Positions 1 to 8,295 of a stretch of 64,000 nucleotides of DNA are shown piece by piece (position 1 is the stretch's first letter; each line of letters opens with the position of its first letter). The notes under the pieces are model-generated. The model saw nothing but the letters and a program-made list of their open reading frames with translations, searched no databases and was not told the origin of the DNA. The position numbers and the translations under genes are program-made. Origin of the DNA: Tepidibacter hydrothermalis (GTDB taxonomy: Bacteria > Bacillota > Clostridia > Peptostreptococcales > Peptostreptococcaceae). The stretch is from the NCBI RefSeq assembly GCF_029542625.1, contig NZ_CP120733.1, forward strand, positions 1,550,001 through 1,614,000. The letters run 5' to 3'.

Positions 1-947
1 TTTTCTAGCACAACATTATGCTTTGATAAAGGTAAATAAATATATTCATATGGATTTCCATTAACATCTTTAGCTTCTAATAATGTATTTATATCTTTTT
101 CACTTACACCCCACTCAATAAGATCTTGTTCATTCATTGTAAGAATTGTTGACTTATCATAAAATTTAGCAAATCCATCTATATGAAAATCTGTTATATC
201 TTGACCAGCAACTCCATCTAACCATATAACATTACTAACCCCATAATATGTTTCTATATATTGTTCAATTTCTTTTTCAGTTAAATTTGGATTTCTATTT
301 TTATTTACAACAGCGCTTCGTGTAGATAAACAGGTACCATTTCCATCAAATTCAACTGCACCACCCTCAAGAATAACTTCATGTATATCTATTAGAGGAA
401 TACTAAGAGCTTTACTTAGGCTTTCAGGTATTTTACTACATTTTTTATAAGAAGCTTTCTTTCCCCAACCGTTAAAACCCCAATCTGCCATTAGAAGATT
501 ATCTTCTTTATCATATACAAAGATAGGTCCATTATCTCTAACCCAAACATCGTCAGTTGGATATACATAAAAATCAACTTTGTCTATATCTATATTTTCT
601 TGAATTAAAAGATTTTCTATACGATTCTTTTCTTTTTCATTATATACGATTATGTGAACATTTTCTCCTAGTGTTAAGCCTCTAGTCATCTCTACCCAAA
701 TAGGATCAAGTTTATCCTTAAAACCTTTTCCGTATGTATAATCATGTGGCCATTGCAACCATGTTCCTTCGTGTTTCTCATCTTCGAAAGGGAACACATA
801 TTTTGTATTATGTGTGTTATCTGCTTTAGTCAATGATTTTTCTTCTTTTTCCGCTATGTTACCTGTAGGACTTGTACAGCCAACACATAGCATACAAATC
901 ATACTTACAATTATTGAATACCTTGACAATATCTTTTTCCTATACAT
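1..947 (-). CDS. Agmatine deiminase family lipoprotein (3' end beyond window)
   Basis: The product belongs to the agmatine deiminase / peptidylarginine deiminase family, whose members hydrolyse guanidino groups (typically agmatine to N-carbamoylputrescine). Visible family motifs are WLQWPH, DDVWVRDNGP, EGGAVEFDGNGT and DFHIDGFAKF, which supply the Asp/His part of the active site. The catalytic Cys near the C terminus lies beyond position 1, so activity cannot be judged. The N terminus is a signal peptide ending in L-C-V-G-C (Cys24), which suggests a lipoprotein, although residue -3 is Cys rather than the usual Leu. The start ATG (945-947) follows AAGGAG. An extracellular form is less usual than the cytosolic enzyme. 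The substrate is inferred, not shown. Confidence 0.85.
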   Translation of the reverse strand, partial: MYRKKILSRYSIIVSMICMLCVGCTSPTGNIAEKEEKSLTKADNTHNTKYVFPFEDEKHEGTWLQWPHDYTYGKGFKDKLDPIWVEMTRGLTLGENVHIIVYNEKEKNRIENLLIQENIDIDKVDFYVYPTDDVWVRDNGPIFVYDKEDNLLMADWGFNGWGKKASYKKCSKIPESLSKALSIPLIDIHEVILEGGAVEFDGNGTCLSTRSAVVNKNRNPNLTEKEIEQYIETYYGVSNVIWLDGVAGQDITDFHIDGFAKFYDKSTILTMNEQDLIEWGVSEKDINTLLEAKDVNGNPYEYIYLPLSKHNVVLE

Positions 948-1169
948 TTTTTATCGCTCCTTTTATAATGTGTATTTTGCTATATCAATAGTATAAACTT
1001 TGACACTATGTTAAAGTCAAGAAAATCTAATTAATTATTTTAAGTTCCATGTAATTGTTCTTTGATGTATGTAAATCATAATTGAGTGAAAAGTCTCCAT
1101 AATTACGAAGCTGAGGCTAACTTGAATAGCAATAAATTAGATTTGAAATTTATATATATGAAATGATGG

Positions 1170-1198
1170 TTGACAGGAAAATAATGCAGTGTTATACT
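1170..1198 (+). promoter_or_regulatory. Sigma-A type promoter of the MarR gene
   Basis: TTGACA (1170-1175) and TATACT (1193-1198) are separated by exactly 17 bases. They lie 34 bases before the MarR start and abut the palindrome at 1201, so a repressor bound there would cover the transcription start. Confidence 0.75.
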
Positions 1199-1200
1199 TA

Positions 1201-1214
1201 GTTCATACTCGAAC
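1201..1214. promoter_or_regulatory. Operator-like palindrome, copy 1
   Basis: GTTCATACTCGAAC has GTTC/GAAC arms and lies just after the -10 box of the MarR gene. It matches the two better copies at 1695 and 2112, which share GTTCG-N4-CGAAC. I infer autoregulation by the MarR protein. Confidence 0.6.
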
Positions 1215-1231
1215 GAACAGAAGGTGAGATT

Positions 1232-1663
1232 ATGAATTACGATTGTATAGTTCTAAAACTTAGAGATGTGACAACACTTACTGATAAGTTTTACGCAAAG
1301 AGAATAAAAGAACAGGGGCTCCCTATTTTGATGAATCATATACCTCTTTTCTACATTTTATCTGGATCTGAGAAACCATTAGCTTTCACAGAGATATTCA
1401 ATATGTGGGGTATATCAAAATCATCATTGTCAGAAGTAATAAACAAATATCACAAAATGGGATTTATTGAGAAGTTTTCTTCAGCTGATGATAAAAGATC
1501 ATTCACAGTAGCTCTTACTGAAGAAGGAAAAGAAATTAGAGCTGTTTTAAGTAAGTTGGAAGATGAATTATTAAGCAAGTTTTATTCAAACTTTGGAGAT
1601 AGCATGCGAGAAAACTTCGAAAATAATGTTGAGAAAGTGATAGAAAATTTAAGAGATATATAA
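1232..1663 (+). CDS. MarR family transcriptional regulator
   Basis: This 143-residue protein has the MarR winged-helix layout. The recognition region is around residues 55-80 (GISKSSLSEVINKYHKMGFIE), followed by a wing with DDKRSF and a C-terminal dimerisation helix. The N-terminal helix also fits. The start ATG follows GAAGGTGAG. The promoter-operator arrangement upstream and the repeated palindrome before the nitroreductase group suggest it represses itself and the downstream redox genes, perhaps relieved by a phenolic, quinone or nitro compound. The ligand is unknown. Confidence 0.85.
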   Translation: MNYDCIVLKLRDVTTLTDKFYAKRIKEQGLPILMNHIPLFYILSGSEKPLAFTEIFNMWGISKSSLSEVINKYHKMGFIEKFSSADDKRSFTVALTEEGKEIRAVLSKLEDELLSKFYSNFGDSMRENFENNVEKVIENLRDI

Positions 1664-1686
1664 ATACTCGAAAGAGTATTTTTATT
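1662..1686 (+). terminator. Terminator after MarR gene
   Basis: An 8-bp perfect stem AAATACTC/GAGTATTT with a GAAA loop overlaps the MarR stop codon and is followed by a T-rich run. Confidence 0.7.
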
Positions 1687-1694
1687 TAAATATA

Positions 1695-1712
1695 TAGTTC
1701 GTACGCGAACTA
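1695..1712. promoter_or_regulatory. Operator-like palindrome, copy 2
   Basis: TAGTTCG-TACG-CGAACTA has 7-base perfect arms. It precedes the nitroreductase start remnant (1739) and the membrane-protein gene. It is the longest of the three copies. Confidence 0.7.
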
Positions 1713-1738
1713 AATATATTTCTAAAGGAGAATTAATT

Positions 1739-1789
1739 ATGAATCAAGTGATAAGCACGATCAAGAAAAGAAGAGAGAAGTGGAGGTGA
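1739..1789 (+). pseudogene. Remnant of a duplicated nitroreductase start
   Basis: After AAAGGAG, a 16-codon frame begins MNQVISTIKKRRE and then stops. The intact nitroreductase at 2153 begins MNEVIKTIKKRRM. The preceding DNA (palindrome, spacer, ribosome binding site) is also shared between the two places. This looks like what is left of a tandem nitroreductase copy after deletion. Its last codons now supply the GGAGGTGA ribosome binding site for the membrane-protein gene at 1792. It could instead act as a short translated leader. Confidence 0.65.
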
Positions 1790-1791
1790 CT

Positions 1792-2148
1792 ATGAAAAAT
1801 TTAAAAAGATTTATAGCTTTCCTAATCATTTTATCTGGTATTGGACATATATGTATTGCTCTGATTTTTGATAATCAGTCAATGTTCATGCAAATGATTG
1901 GAGGAGGAATCATCTACCTGATATTAGGAGTGTTAGTGTGGCAGGGTAACAAGCGTTCATTAATTATTACAAAAATGATAATGTTGTTAGCAGGAATTGG
2001 TTCATCACTTACTATTAATGAAATTGGATACCCTGTAAACGTAATGTTTTATTTTGTAGGATTAAATTGCACTGTTATATTACTATCAGCTGTATATTTA
2101 TTTCGCATGAAGTTCGTATACGAACAAACTATAAGAGAAGGAGAATAA
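1792..2148 (+). CDS. Small four-helix membrane protein
   Basis: This is a 118-residue protein with four hydrophobic segments and short loops. I do not recognise a named family. The ATG at 1792 is preferred over an in-frame GTG at 1780 because GGAGGTGA lies 5-10 bases upstream of it. The gene sits between operator copies 2 and 3 (the last lies inside its 3' end), so it is probably co-regulated with the nitroreductase that starts 4 bases after its stop. Confidence 0.65.
   Translation: MKNLKRFIAFLIILSGIGHICIALIFDNQSMFMQMIGGGIIYLILGVLVWQGNKRSLIITKMIMLLAGIGSSLTINEIGYPVNVMFYFVGLNCTVILLSAVYLFRMKFVYEQTIREGE
2112..2125. promoter_or_regulatory. Operator-like palindrome, copy 3
   Basis: GTTCGTATACGAAC is a perfect 14-base palindrome. 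It is placed inside the 3' end of the membrane-protein gene and 27 bases before the nitroreductase start. Confidence 0.65.
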
Positions 2149-2152
2149 AAAA

Positions 2153-2713
2153 ATGAATGAAGTAATAAAAACGATCAAAAAGAGAAGGATGACTAGAAAG
2201 TTTAGGAGTGAACAAATAACAGATAAACATATCATAGAAATCATTGATGCAGGACAACATGCACCATCAGTTCGTAAGCAACAGGCATGGAATTTTACAA
2301 TTATTCAGGATCAGGAGTTGCTTGATGAGTTAAGCAGAGAAGCAAAAAAGATTGGTCAAAAATCACCCGTTGATGTTATTCGTAAGTTAAACAGTAAAGA
2401 AGACTATCATATTTTTTATAATGCGCCAACGGTAATAATGGTATCGGCAGACCAAGAAGCAATGATGCCAGAACCAGAATGTATTGCAGCTACTCAAAAT
2501 ATGTTGCTTGCTGCTGAGTCGATGGATATTGGAGCATGTTGGATTTCTGCATTAAATATGCTTCTAAATAGTGAAGATGGAGAGAAGTACAAGAAAAAGT
2601 TGAATCTAGAGGACAATCAAATTCCTCAGCTTGCTATTTCATTAGGCAAGATTGAGTCAAGACCTAAACAGGCATATCCACGTAAAGATGGAAAATATAA
2701 GTTTATTAGATAA
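2153..2713 (+). CDS. Nitroreductase family protein
   Basis: This 186-residue FMN-dependent nitroreductase-fold protein shows the N-terminal phosphate-binding KKRRMTRKF segment, the GQHAPSVRKQQAW loop, a central IAATQNMLLAAESMDIGACWI helix and strand, and LAISLGKIESRPK near the end. The family reduces nitro compounds, quinones or flavins with NAD(P)H in the cytosol. The GAAGGAG site upstream fits the ATG. It is clustered with MarR and a flavodoxin-ferredoxin protein, suggesting a stress- or xenobiotic-induced redox set. The substrate is unknown. Confidence 0.9.
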   Translation: MNEVIKTIKKRRMTRKFRSEQITDKHIIEIIDAGQHAPSVRKQQAWNFTIIQDQELLDELSREAKKIGQKSPVDVIRKLNSKEDYHIFYNAPTVIMVSADQEAMMPEPECIAATQNMLLAAESMDIGACWISALNMLLNSEDGEKYKKKLNLEDNQIPQLAISLGKIESRPKQAYPRKDGKYKFIR

Positions 2714-2728
2714 AGAGAGGTGAAAATC

Positions 2729-3517
2729 ATGAGAGGTATAGTTTATTATTATTCTAGTACAGGTAATACAAAGTTAGCAGTAAATTATTTGAAAAAGCAT
2801 ATACTGAATGCAGAAATAGATCTGTGTGATATAGCTAATGAGAAGATCGTTATTCCAGATGACTATGATATTGTAGGATTTGCTTCGTTTGCTGAATATC
2901 TCGGGCCACCAACATTGATGAAGAACTTTATTGAATCATTAAGTATGCAAAATGGTAAGCCTGCATTTGTTCTCAATACATTCGGCGGTTTTACAGGACA
3001 AACTCAGACTGAATTCGCAAAACAAGTAGAAGCAAGAGGTTTCAGAGTTGTTGTAGGACATTCATTAAAGATGCCAATGAATTACCCACCAATGAAGAGG
3101 AAAGGAAAACACTCTGAGAATGCGCCTACTACAAAAGATATGTCTAATTTTAATGATTATATTGGTAGAATTGGAAAAAGTATTAGTCAAATTGAAAAGG
3201 GTGAAGAGCTAAAGTCTATATTTGGAGCTTTTAGTTTAAAAAAACTAGTGCCAAGTATGAGTAGAGATAAGGTGAAGAAAGATTTCGGAATCCAACAGAT
3301 CGATAAAGAAAAATGTATAAATTGTGGCAATTGTGCAAGAGTCTGTGGATATAATGCAATTGAAATGAGTCCTAGTCCTGTAGTCGATCATAACAAGTGT
3401 AACGGATGCTGGGCTTGTTACAATCAATGTCCAAAGCAAGCAATTCATGCAAGGAGTTTCAAAGGCGAACACCAGTACAAAGGTCCATCTAAAGAGCTAA
3501 TTGACAGAATGAGTTAA
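2729..3517 (+). CDS. EFR1-type flavodoxin/4Fe-4S ferredoxin fusion
   Basis: The N-terminal half is flavodoxin-like (YYYSSTGNT phosphate loop, then NTFGGFTGQT). The C-terminal quarter carries two 4Fe-4S motifs (CINCGNCARVC and CNGCWACYNQC, each followed by a Pro or Asn-type fourth-Cys context). Such fusions carry electrons between flavin and iron-sulfur partners, and the neighbouring nitroreductase is a possible partner. ATG at 2729 is chosen over GTG 2720 because AGAGAGGTG lies at the right distance. The 263-residue length is normal for the family. Confidence 0.85.
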   Translation: MRGIVYYYSSTGNTKLAVNYLKKHILNAEIDLCDIANEKIVIPDDYDIVGFASFAEYLGPPTLMKNFIESLSMQNGKPAFVLNTFGGFTGQTQTEFAKQVEARGFRVVVGHSLKMPMNYPPMKRKGKHSENAPTTKDMSNFNDYIGRIGKSISQIEKGEELKSIFGAFSLKKLVPSMSRDKVKKDFGIQQIDKEKCINCGNCARVCGYNAIEMSPSPVVDHNKCNGCWACYNQCPKQAIHARSFKGEHQYKGPSKELIDRMS

Positions 3518-3586
3518 ATAAAAGTTTCTATTACAAATCTATAGTTATTGAAATGAAAAATTATATCTTATAAAACAGAAATTCTT

Positions 3587-3624
3587 AACACGTCCCTGAT
3601 TATATAAAATGGGGCGTGTTTTTC
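3587..3624 (+). terminator. Terminator after EFR1 gene
   Basis: Arms AACACGTCCC and GGGGCGTGTT (one wobble pair) are followed by five T. Confidence 0.75.
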
Positions 3625-3743
3625 TATATTTTTAATATAAAGTAGTATTACAGTTTATGATTATAATACCAATCTTGTTAAGAAACTTACAGTATTATAA
3701 TGCGTATAATGGTATTAGGTATATAAGGTATTAGGAGGGAAAA

Positions 3744-4457
3744 ATGTATAAATTATATTTTATGCCACATGATAATAAATTAGAATGTATACAGGTACAA
3801 GATATGAGATCGAATATAAATGTACGAGGCTATATCAGGAAAATTGACAAAATTATAGAAAGAACAGGAAGATATGATTTAGCATTAAACAAAATGATGA
3901 AAGATATTAATTCTTATAAACATAAACTTAATCAGATTAATAAATTTAATTTGGATAGAATCTGTAGAAAATTTAATGAATTAGTAATTAAACATGGAGA
4001 AGTATATAAAGACTTACATTATTTTAGAAATACATTAAATAGAACTCCAAAAACACTAGAAGAAATGTTGAAACTTAATAAAAAACTTTCTAAAAAAAGA
4101 AAATGGCGCTTATTAGGACCAGAAAAATCAATATTCCATATGTATGGTAAGGATGGAATATTTAATTTGAAATTTGTATCACATGATGGCAAATTCGAAG
4201 CTGTTTACAATAAAAAAGGAGAATTATTAACAGAAGCAAATGATTCAATTAATATGGGAACATACAATTATGCAGATCCAGATGATACAATAAAACATTT
4301 TATATATGATGTTGTTCCATATTTAAAATGGGGTAATACACCAAATAGTTTAGAACCTGATCTACATGATGCCAGTGAAAATTTATTAAAGTTTAAAATG
4401 AACAAATATGCTAAAAAGCGCTATGAAAAAGTTCGTAAACAAATAGAAGGTAAATAA
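3744..4457 (+). CDS. Hypothetical protein with polymorphic-toxin-like C-terminal domain
   Basis: A 237-residue soluble, Lys-rich protein with a strong TTAGGAGG site. Residues 1-125 are helical. Residues about 135-215 contain FVSHDGKFEAVYNKKGELL, MGTYNYADPDD and DVVPYLKWGN. From memory, this pattern is like the C-terminal domains of some RHS or other polymorphic toxins, where similar 'YxSPDGxxEAVY ... DVxPY' strings occur. No secretion leader, repeat region or obvious immunity gene is present, so a detached toxin domain, an orphan or an unrelated function are all possible. Confidence 0.5.
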   Translation: MYKLYFMPHDNKLECIQVQDMRSNINVRGYIRKIDKIIERTGRYDLALNKMMKDINSYKHKLNQINKFNLDRICRKFNELVIKHGEVYKDLHYFRNTLNRTPKTLEEMLKLNKKLSKKRKWRLLGPEKSIFHMYGKDGIFNLKFVSHDGKFEAVYNKKGELLTEANDSINMGTYNYADPDDTIKHFIYDVVPYLKWGNTPNSLEPDLHDASENLLKFKMNKYAKKRYEKVRKQIEGK

Positions 4458-4493
4458 ACATACTAAAATACTATTTAGTTAATGTTGTTTAAG

Positions 4494-4534
4494 AATATAG
4501 ATAAATTCGATTGAATTTATCTATATTAAGGGTT
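4494..4534 (+). terminator. Terminator-like hairpin
   Basis: A perfect 15-bp stem (AATATAGATAAATTC and its complement around GATT, 4494-4527) is followed by AAGGGTTGTTTT. The T run is a few bases late but the stem is long. Confidence 0.6.
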
Positions 4535-4666
4535 GTTTTAATTTTTAAAGCATTATTTTCACAATTTCACATATTTTGATGATAATTCTATGATATTTGT
4601 TTTATAAAATGTAAACAAATATTAGGAAGGTTGTTCACAATCAAAAAAACTGGAGGTAATATACAT

Positions 4667-5908
4667 ATGAAAAAGAATTTGAAAATTTTAGGGCTGGTAG
4701 GGGTGATAGTATCAAGTTTTATAATACTAGCTTTTGCTGAACAAGATGCACAAATGGATAAAATAAATAGTTCAAAAAAATCAAAAATTGAAATTAAACA
4801 ACTTACTAAGGAAGAAAGAATACAAATGGTAGAAGAAAGTATAAATAAGTTAGAAAACAAATATGAAGAAAGATTAATATCTGAAGAAACATATAATGCA
4901 AAAAAAATGAATTTCAATAAGATAATTGAGAATTTAAAAAATGGAAAAGGTGAGTTTAAACAGCTTACTAAGGAAGATAGAATAAGACAGTTAGAGGAGA
5001 GTGTACATAAATTAGAGAAAAAATATGAAGAAGGATTAATTTCAAAAGAAAAATATGAAGAAAAAAAAACATACTTAAATGAACGAATTGAAAATGAACG
5101 TGAGCTAAATGAGATTACAATCGATAATATAAATAACTATAAGGTTGGTATGAATCAAGTTACAATTGATGTAAATGGTGAAGATAGAAGGTTTAAGTTT
5201 TATGTACCTGAAAATTTAGCGAGTGAGGGTGTTTCTTTAGTATTCAGATTTCATGGGTCTAGCAATCCTGAAGGGGATCCGACTGATGGAATAACTAAAA
5301 ATTATATATTAAATAAGATTGCAAATGATGAAAATATTATAGTAGTATATCCAGAAGGATATATAGAATATGGATCGAAGGGTTGGAATAATACTGAAAA
5401 GAACTTAGCTTTTTTTGATGAAATGCTAAAATATTTCGAAGAGACATTTGATAACATAGATTCTAACAGAATATATACATGTGGTCACTCTAGTGGAGCA
5501 ATCTTTTCATATGCTTTAGCAGGATTTAGAGAAGATAAAATTGCAGCAGCAGTTCCAGTTTCAGGACAATACTGTTTAACTAAGCATCCAGAAAAGAATA
5601 CTTTTACAGATAATAATGTATCTGTTCCTATTAGAGCTTATAATGGAATCGATGATGGAATTGTAAATCATGAAGCAGCTTATAATAATATGAGTATTTG
5701 GTCAGAAAAAGAAAATAAAGGGGGTTCTTCTAATGTAGAAGAAAAATCTTTGAATATAGGTAACTATAATATTAATGTTAAAAAATGGAATGAAGGAATA
5801 TCAGATTTAGAAATGTACTCTATAAAAGGTACTGGACATGGGATTTCTTGGGATACTATTGCACAGTCAATGTGGGAATTTATGAAAAATCATCCAAAGA
5901 ATAAATAG
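4667..5908 (+). CDS. Secreted PHB-depolymerase/feruloyl-esterase-like hydrolase
   Basis: A 413-residue protein with a signal peptide (residues 1-24), then two copies of a charged helical unit (KQLTKEERIQ... and KQLTKEDRIR..., residues 45-145, each with an [I/L]IS-[E/K]-E-x-Y element like short SHOCT-type helical repeats), then an alpha/beta-hydrolase domain. Catalytic features are FRFHGSSNPEG (oxyanion strand), GHSSGA (nucleophile Ser), YNGIDDG (candidate Asp) and GTGHG (candidate His). The fold resembles LpqC-type polyhydroxybutyrate depolymerases and feruloyl esterases. The start at 4667 follows GGAGGTAATATACAT; the upstream TTG would extend before the signal peptide. The substrate is unknown; an extracellular polysaccharide or polyester ester is likely. 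Confidence 0.8.
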   Translation: MKKNLKILGLVGVIVSSFIILAFAEQDAQMDKINSSKKSKIEIKQLTKEERIQMVEESINKLENKYEERLISEETYNAKKMNFNKIIENLKNGKGEFKQLTKEDRIRQLEESVHKLEKKYEEGLISKEKYEEKKTYLNERIENERELNEITIDNINNYKVGMNQVTIDVNGEDRRFKFYVPENLASEGVSLVFRFHGSSNPEGDPTDGITKNYILNKIANDENIIVVYPEGYIEYGSKGWNNTEKNLAFFDEMLKYFEETFDNIDSNRIYTCGHSSGAIFSYALAGFREDKIAAAVPVSGQYCLTKHPEKNTFTDNNVSVPIRAYNGIDDGIVNHEAAYNNMSIWSEKENKGGSSNVEEKSLNIGNYNINVKKWNEGISDLEMYSIKGTGHGISWDTIAQSMWEFMKNHPKNK

Positions 5909-5962
5909 CTTTAGTAGAAAATCTCAAAGAACATAAGATGAATAATTATATTATGTTAAAAT

Positions 5963-6006
5963 ATAAGTATGGTATTATCAATATAATATCCATACTTATG
6001 TTTTAT
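5963..6006 (+). terminator. Terminator after esterase gene
   Basis: Arms ATAAGTATGG and CCATACTTAT enclose an inner ATTAT/ATAAT stem and are followed by GTTTTATT. Confidence 0.65.
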
Positions 6007-6046
6007 TAATTAGATATAATTTAAATTTGAAAGGAAATAGAATGAA

Positions 6047-6727
6047 ATGTATAATGTTTTTCTTGTGGAAGATGAAAAAAACTTAAATGATATATTGGTG
6101 TTTTACTTAGAAAATGAAGGATATAAAGTTAAAAGTTTTGTATGTGGACTGGATGCGGAAAAATATGTACAACAAGAGCCTCACTTGTGGATATTGGATA
6201 TTATGCTTCCAGATATGGATGGATATGAACTTATTAATAGGATAAAAAAACAAAATCAAGACACCCCTGTAATCTTTATATCAGCAAGAGATGAAGAGTT
6301 AGATCGGGTAATAGGTTTGCAAATGGGAAGTGATGATTACATAGCAAAGCCTTTTCTTCCTATGGAGTTGATTATAAGAACAAGAAATCTCCTAACAAGA
6401 ATTTATAAAAATAAGAAAAATTCTAAGGTTACAAATCTACTAATAAATGATACATATACTATTGATTTTAATAAAAGGATGGTTTTTAAAGGTGATGAAA
6501 AAATTGATGTTACTTCAAAGGAATTTGATTTTTTATCTATTATAATTAATAATAAAAATAATGCTTTGTCCAGAGAAGATATAATAAATAAAATTTATGG
6601 TGAAGATTATTTTGGAAGTGATAGAACTATTGATGATTTAGTCAGAAGAGTAAGAAAGAAACTACCTGAAATGAGAATCGAGACTATATATGGATATGGT
6701 TATAGGTGGTGTGAGGGTGAAGATTAA
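6047..6727 (+). CDS. OmpR-type response regulator
   Basis: 226 residues: a receiver domain with acidic pair VEDE, phosphoacceptor Asp51 in WILDIMLPDMDG, Ser/Thr strand FISARD and Lys in AKPF, then a winged-helix DNA-binding domain with TSKEFDFLSIII, SREDIINKIYGEDY and VDDLVRR-type helices ending in a GYGYRW hairpin. The ATG at 6047 follows AAAGGAAATAG. It overlaps the downstream histidine kinase, which is its evident partner. No target is visible nearby. Confidence 0.95.
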   Translation: MYNVFLVEDEKNLNDILVFYLENEGYKVKSFVCGLDAEKYVQQEPHLWILDIMLPDMDGYELINRIKKQNQDTPVIFISARDEELDRVIGLQMGSDDYIAKPFLPMELIIRTRNLLTRIYKNKKNSKVTNLLINDTYTIDFNKRMVFKGDEKIDVTSKEFDFLSIIINNKNNALSREDIINKIYGEDYFGSDRTIDDLVRRVRKKLPEMRIETIYGYGYRWCEGED

Positions 6728-8072
6728 GTCTTTAAATTTTCGTTTAATAATATCTTTTGGTGTAATTATTTGTGTTTTTTCATTAATAATATTTTTACTT
6801 TTAATAAGAGCTTTTAATAATTATTATTATGAAGATATTTACAGAACTTTAGAAGAAAATGAAGCTATTATTAAAACCACTAATATTAATGATTTCATAA
6901 AAAATAAAGACCAAGATATAAGAAAAATAGAAGAAAAAGTATGGCTTAAAAAGGAAGATAATGTTCTTGTAAGAAAATTTAATGATAATATTAGTTTTAT
7001 AACGGAAGAAATATTAGTGAAGGTTGAAGAGGACATAAAGAAACAAAATGAAGTCAGTAAAAGATATGTGATGGATGTAGATGATAGAGAATTATTCTAT
7101 GTTATAAAAAGATACCAAGATTTATTTGGGAAAAAGACATCAAATGGTTATTGTTACTATAAAGTAACTTTTAAATGGAAGGTAGAAGATTATACTCTTG
7201 AAAAGCGGTTGTTTAAACAAATAGCTATTTCATTTATTTTAGCGATAATAATGATGTTTTTAGTTGCATTTTATCTGTCTAGATATTTGACAAAGCCAAT
7301 AATGAAATTAGAAAAGAATGTAAAATACATAACGGATAGAAAACTAAATATACCTATAAAGATGAGTAGAGATGATGAAATAGGATTTTTGGCAAGTTCA
7401 ATTGAAAAAATGAGAAAAGAACTGTTAAGGTACGATGAAGATCAAAAATTCAAATTACACGCTATATCTCATGAATTAAAAACGCCTATTATGATAATAA
7501 AAAGTTATTTAGAAGCTGTAAAGAAAGGATTATATCCAAAAGGGACTCTAGATGCTTCTCTAGAAGTAATAAATGAAGAATGTACTAGATTGGAAAAATT
7601 AGTTTATAATCTATTGTATATTCAAAGATTGGATTATTTAGATAGTGAAATAAAGAATAGAAAAAAAGTGAATTTAAAAGAAATAGTACAAGAAGTTATA
7701 AAAAGTTATTCAGTTCAGTTAAAACAATTAGACATTCAATTAGATAGTGAGGATGTAGTTATATATTCAGATGATAGACAATTAAAGACTATAGTAGAAA
7801 ATATTATAGATAATCAAATTAGATATGCTAAAACATTAATAAAAATATATTTGAAAGAAGATAGCAAAAAGATTTACCTAAACTTCTTTAATGATGGTGA
7901 ATGTATTGAAAATATAGAGGATATATTTGATTTATTTAAAAAAGGAAAAAAGGGACAGAGTGGTGTAGGCTTGTATATAGTAAAGAGGCTATTAAAAATG
8001 TATAATGGAAAAATAGGGGCTAGCAATATAGAAGGTGGTGTATACTTTAAAATAGAAATTGAAAAATATTAA
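6717..8072 (+). CDS. Sensor histidine kinase
   Basis: A membrane kinase of about 451 residues. A first transmembrane helix at about residues 8-30 and a second at about 165-188 bracket a charged extracytoplasmic sensor region. Then come a HAMP linker, a HisKA domain with SHELKTP (His near residue 251) and a HATPase domain. The ATP-binding boxes are somewhat degenerate: ENIIDNQIRYA for the N box, FNDG for G1 and GVGLYIVKRLL for G2. GTG 6717 is chosen because AGGTGG (6704-6709) sits 7 bases upstream; GTG 6711 and ATG 6690 are alternatives. It overlaps the response regulator by 11 bases. Confidence 0.9.
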   Translation: MKIKSLNFRLIISFGVIICVFSLIIFLLLIRAFNNYYYEDIYRTLEENEAIIKTTNINDFIKNKDQDIRKIEEKVWLKKEDNVLVRKFNDNISFITEEILVKVEEDIKKQNEVSKRYVMDVDDRELFYVIKRYQDLFGKKTSNGYCYYKVTFKWKVEDYTLEKRLFKQIAISFILAIIMMFLVAFYLSRYLTKPIMKLEKNVKYITDRKLNIPIKMSRDDEIGFLASSIEKMRKELLRYDEDQKFKLHAISHELKTPIMIIKSYLEAVKKGLYPKGTLDASLEVINEECTRLEKLVYNLLYIQRLDYLDSEIKNRKKVNLKEIVQEVIKSYSVQLKQLDIQLDSEDVVIYSDDRQLKTIVENIIDNQIRYAKTLIKIYLKEDSKKIYLNFFNDGECIENIEDIFDLFKKGKKGQSGVGLYIVKRLLKMYNGKIGASNIEGGVYFKIEIEKY

Positions 8073-8123
8073 GAAGTATATATGAAAATAATTGAGAGTG
8101 AATAGGCTATTTTGAAATAAACA

Positions 8124-8156
8124 AGACAATCTTATTAAAATGAGGTTGTCTTTTTA
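8124..8156 (+). terminator. Terminator after two-component operon
   Basis: Arms AGACAATCTTA and TGAGGTTGTCT (wobble pairs) are followed by TTTTTA. Confidence 0.65.
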
Positions 8157-8295
8157 TGTGAGTATATATTCAGACGCATGGCTAAGTAATAATATACAAT
8201 TATTACACAAAATGGTATTTTAATATATAATTAAACTAAGAAAATGAAATTAGAGAATACACAAAAGATATTTACAAATAAGGAGGATTCATGTT

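Noticed and set aside
814-996. 60-residue plus-strand frame
   Set aside because: It is antisense to the start and leader of the agmatine deiminase family gene and has no ribosome site.
1201-2125. LexA (SOS) boxes
   Set aside because: The Gram-positive LexA box is CGAAC-N4-GTTCG. Here the arms are the other way round (GTTCG-N4-CGAAC), and a MarR gene is adjacent.
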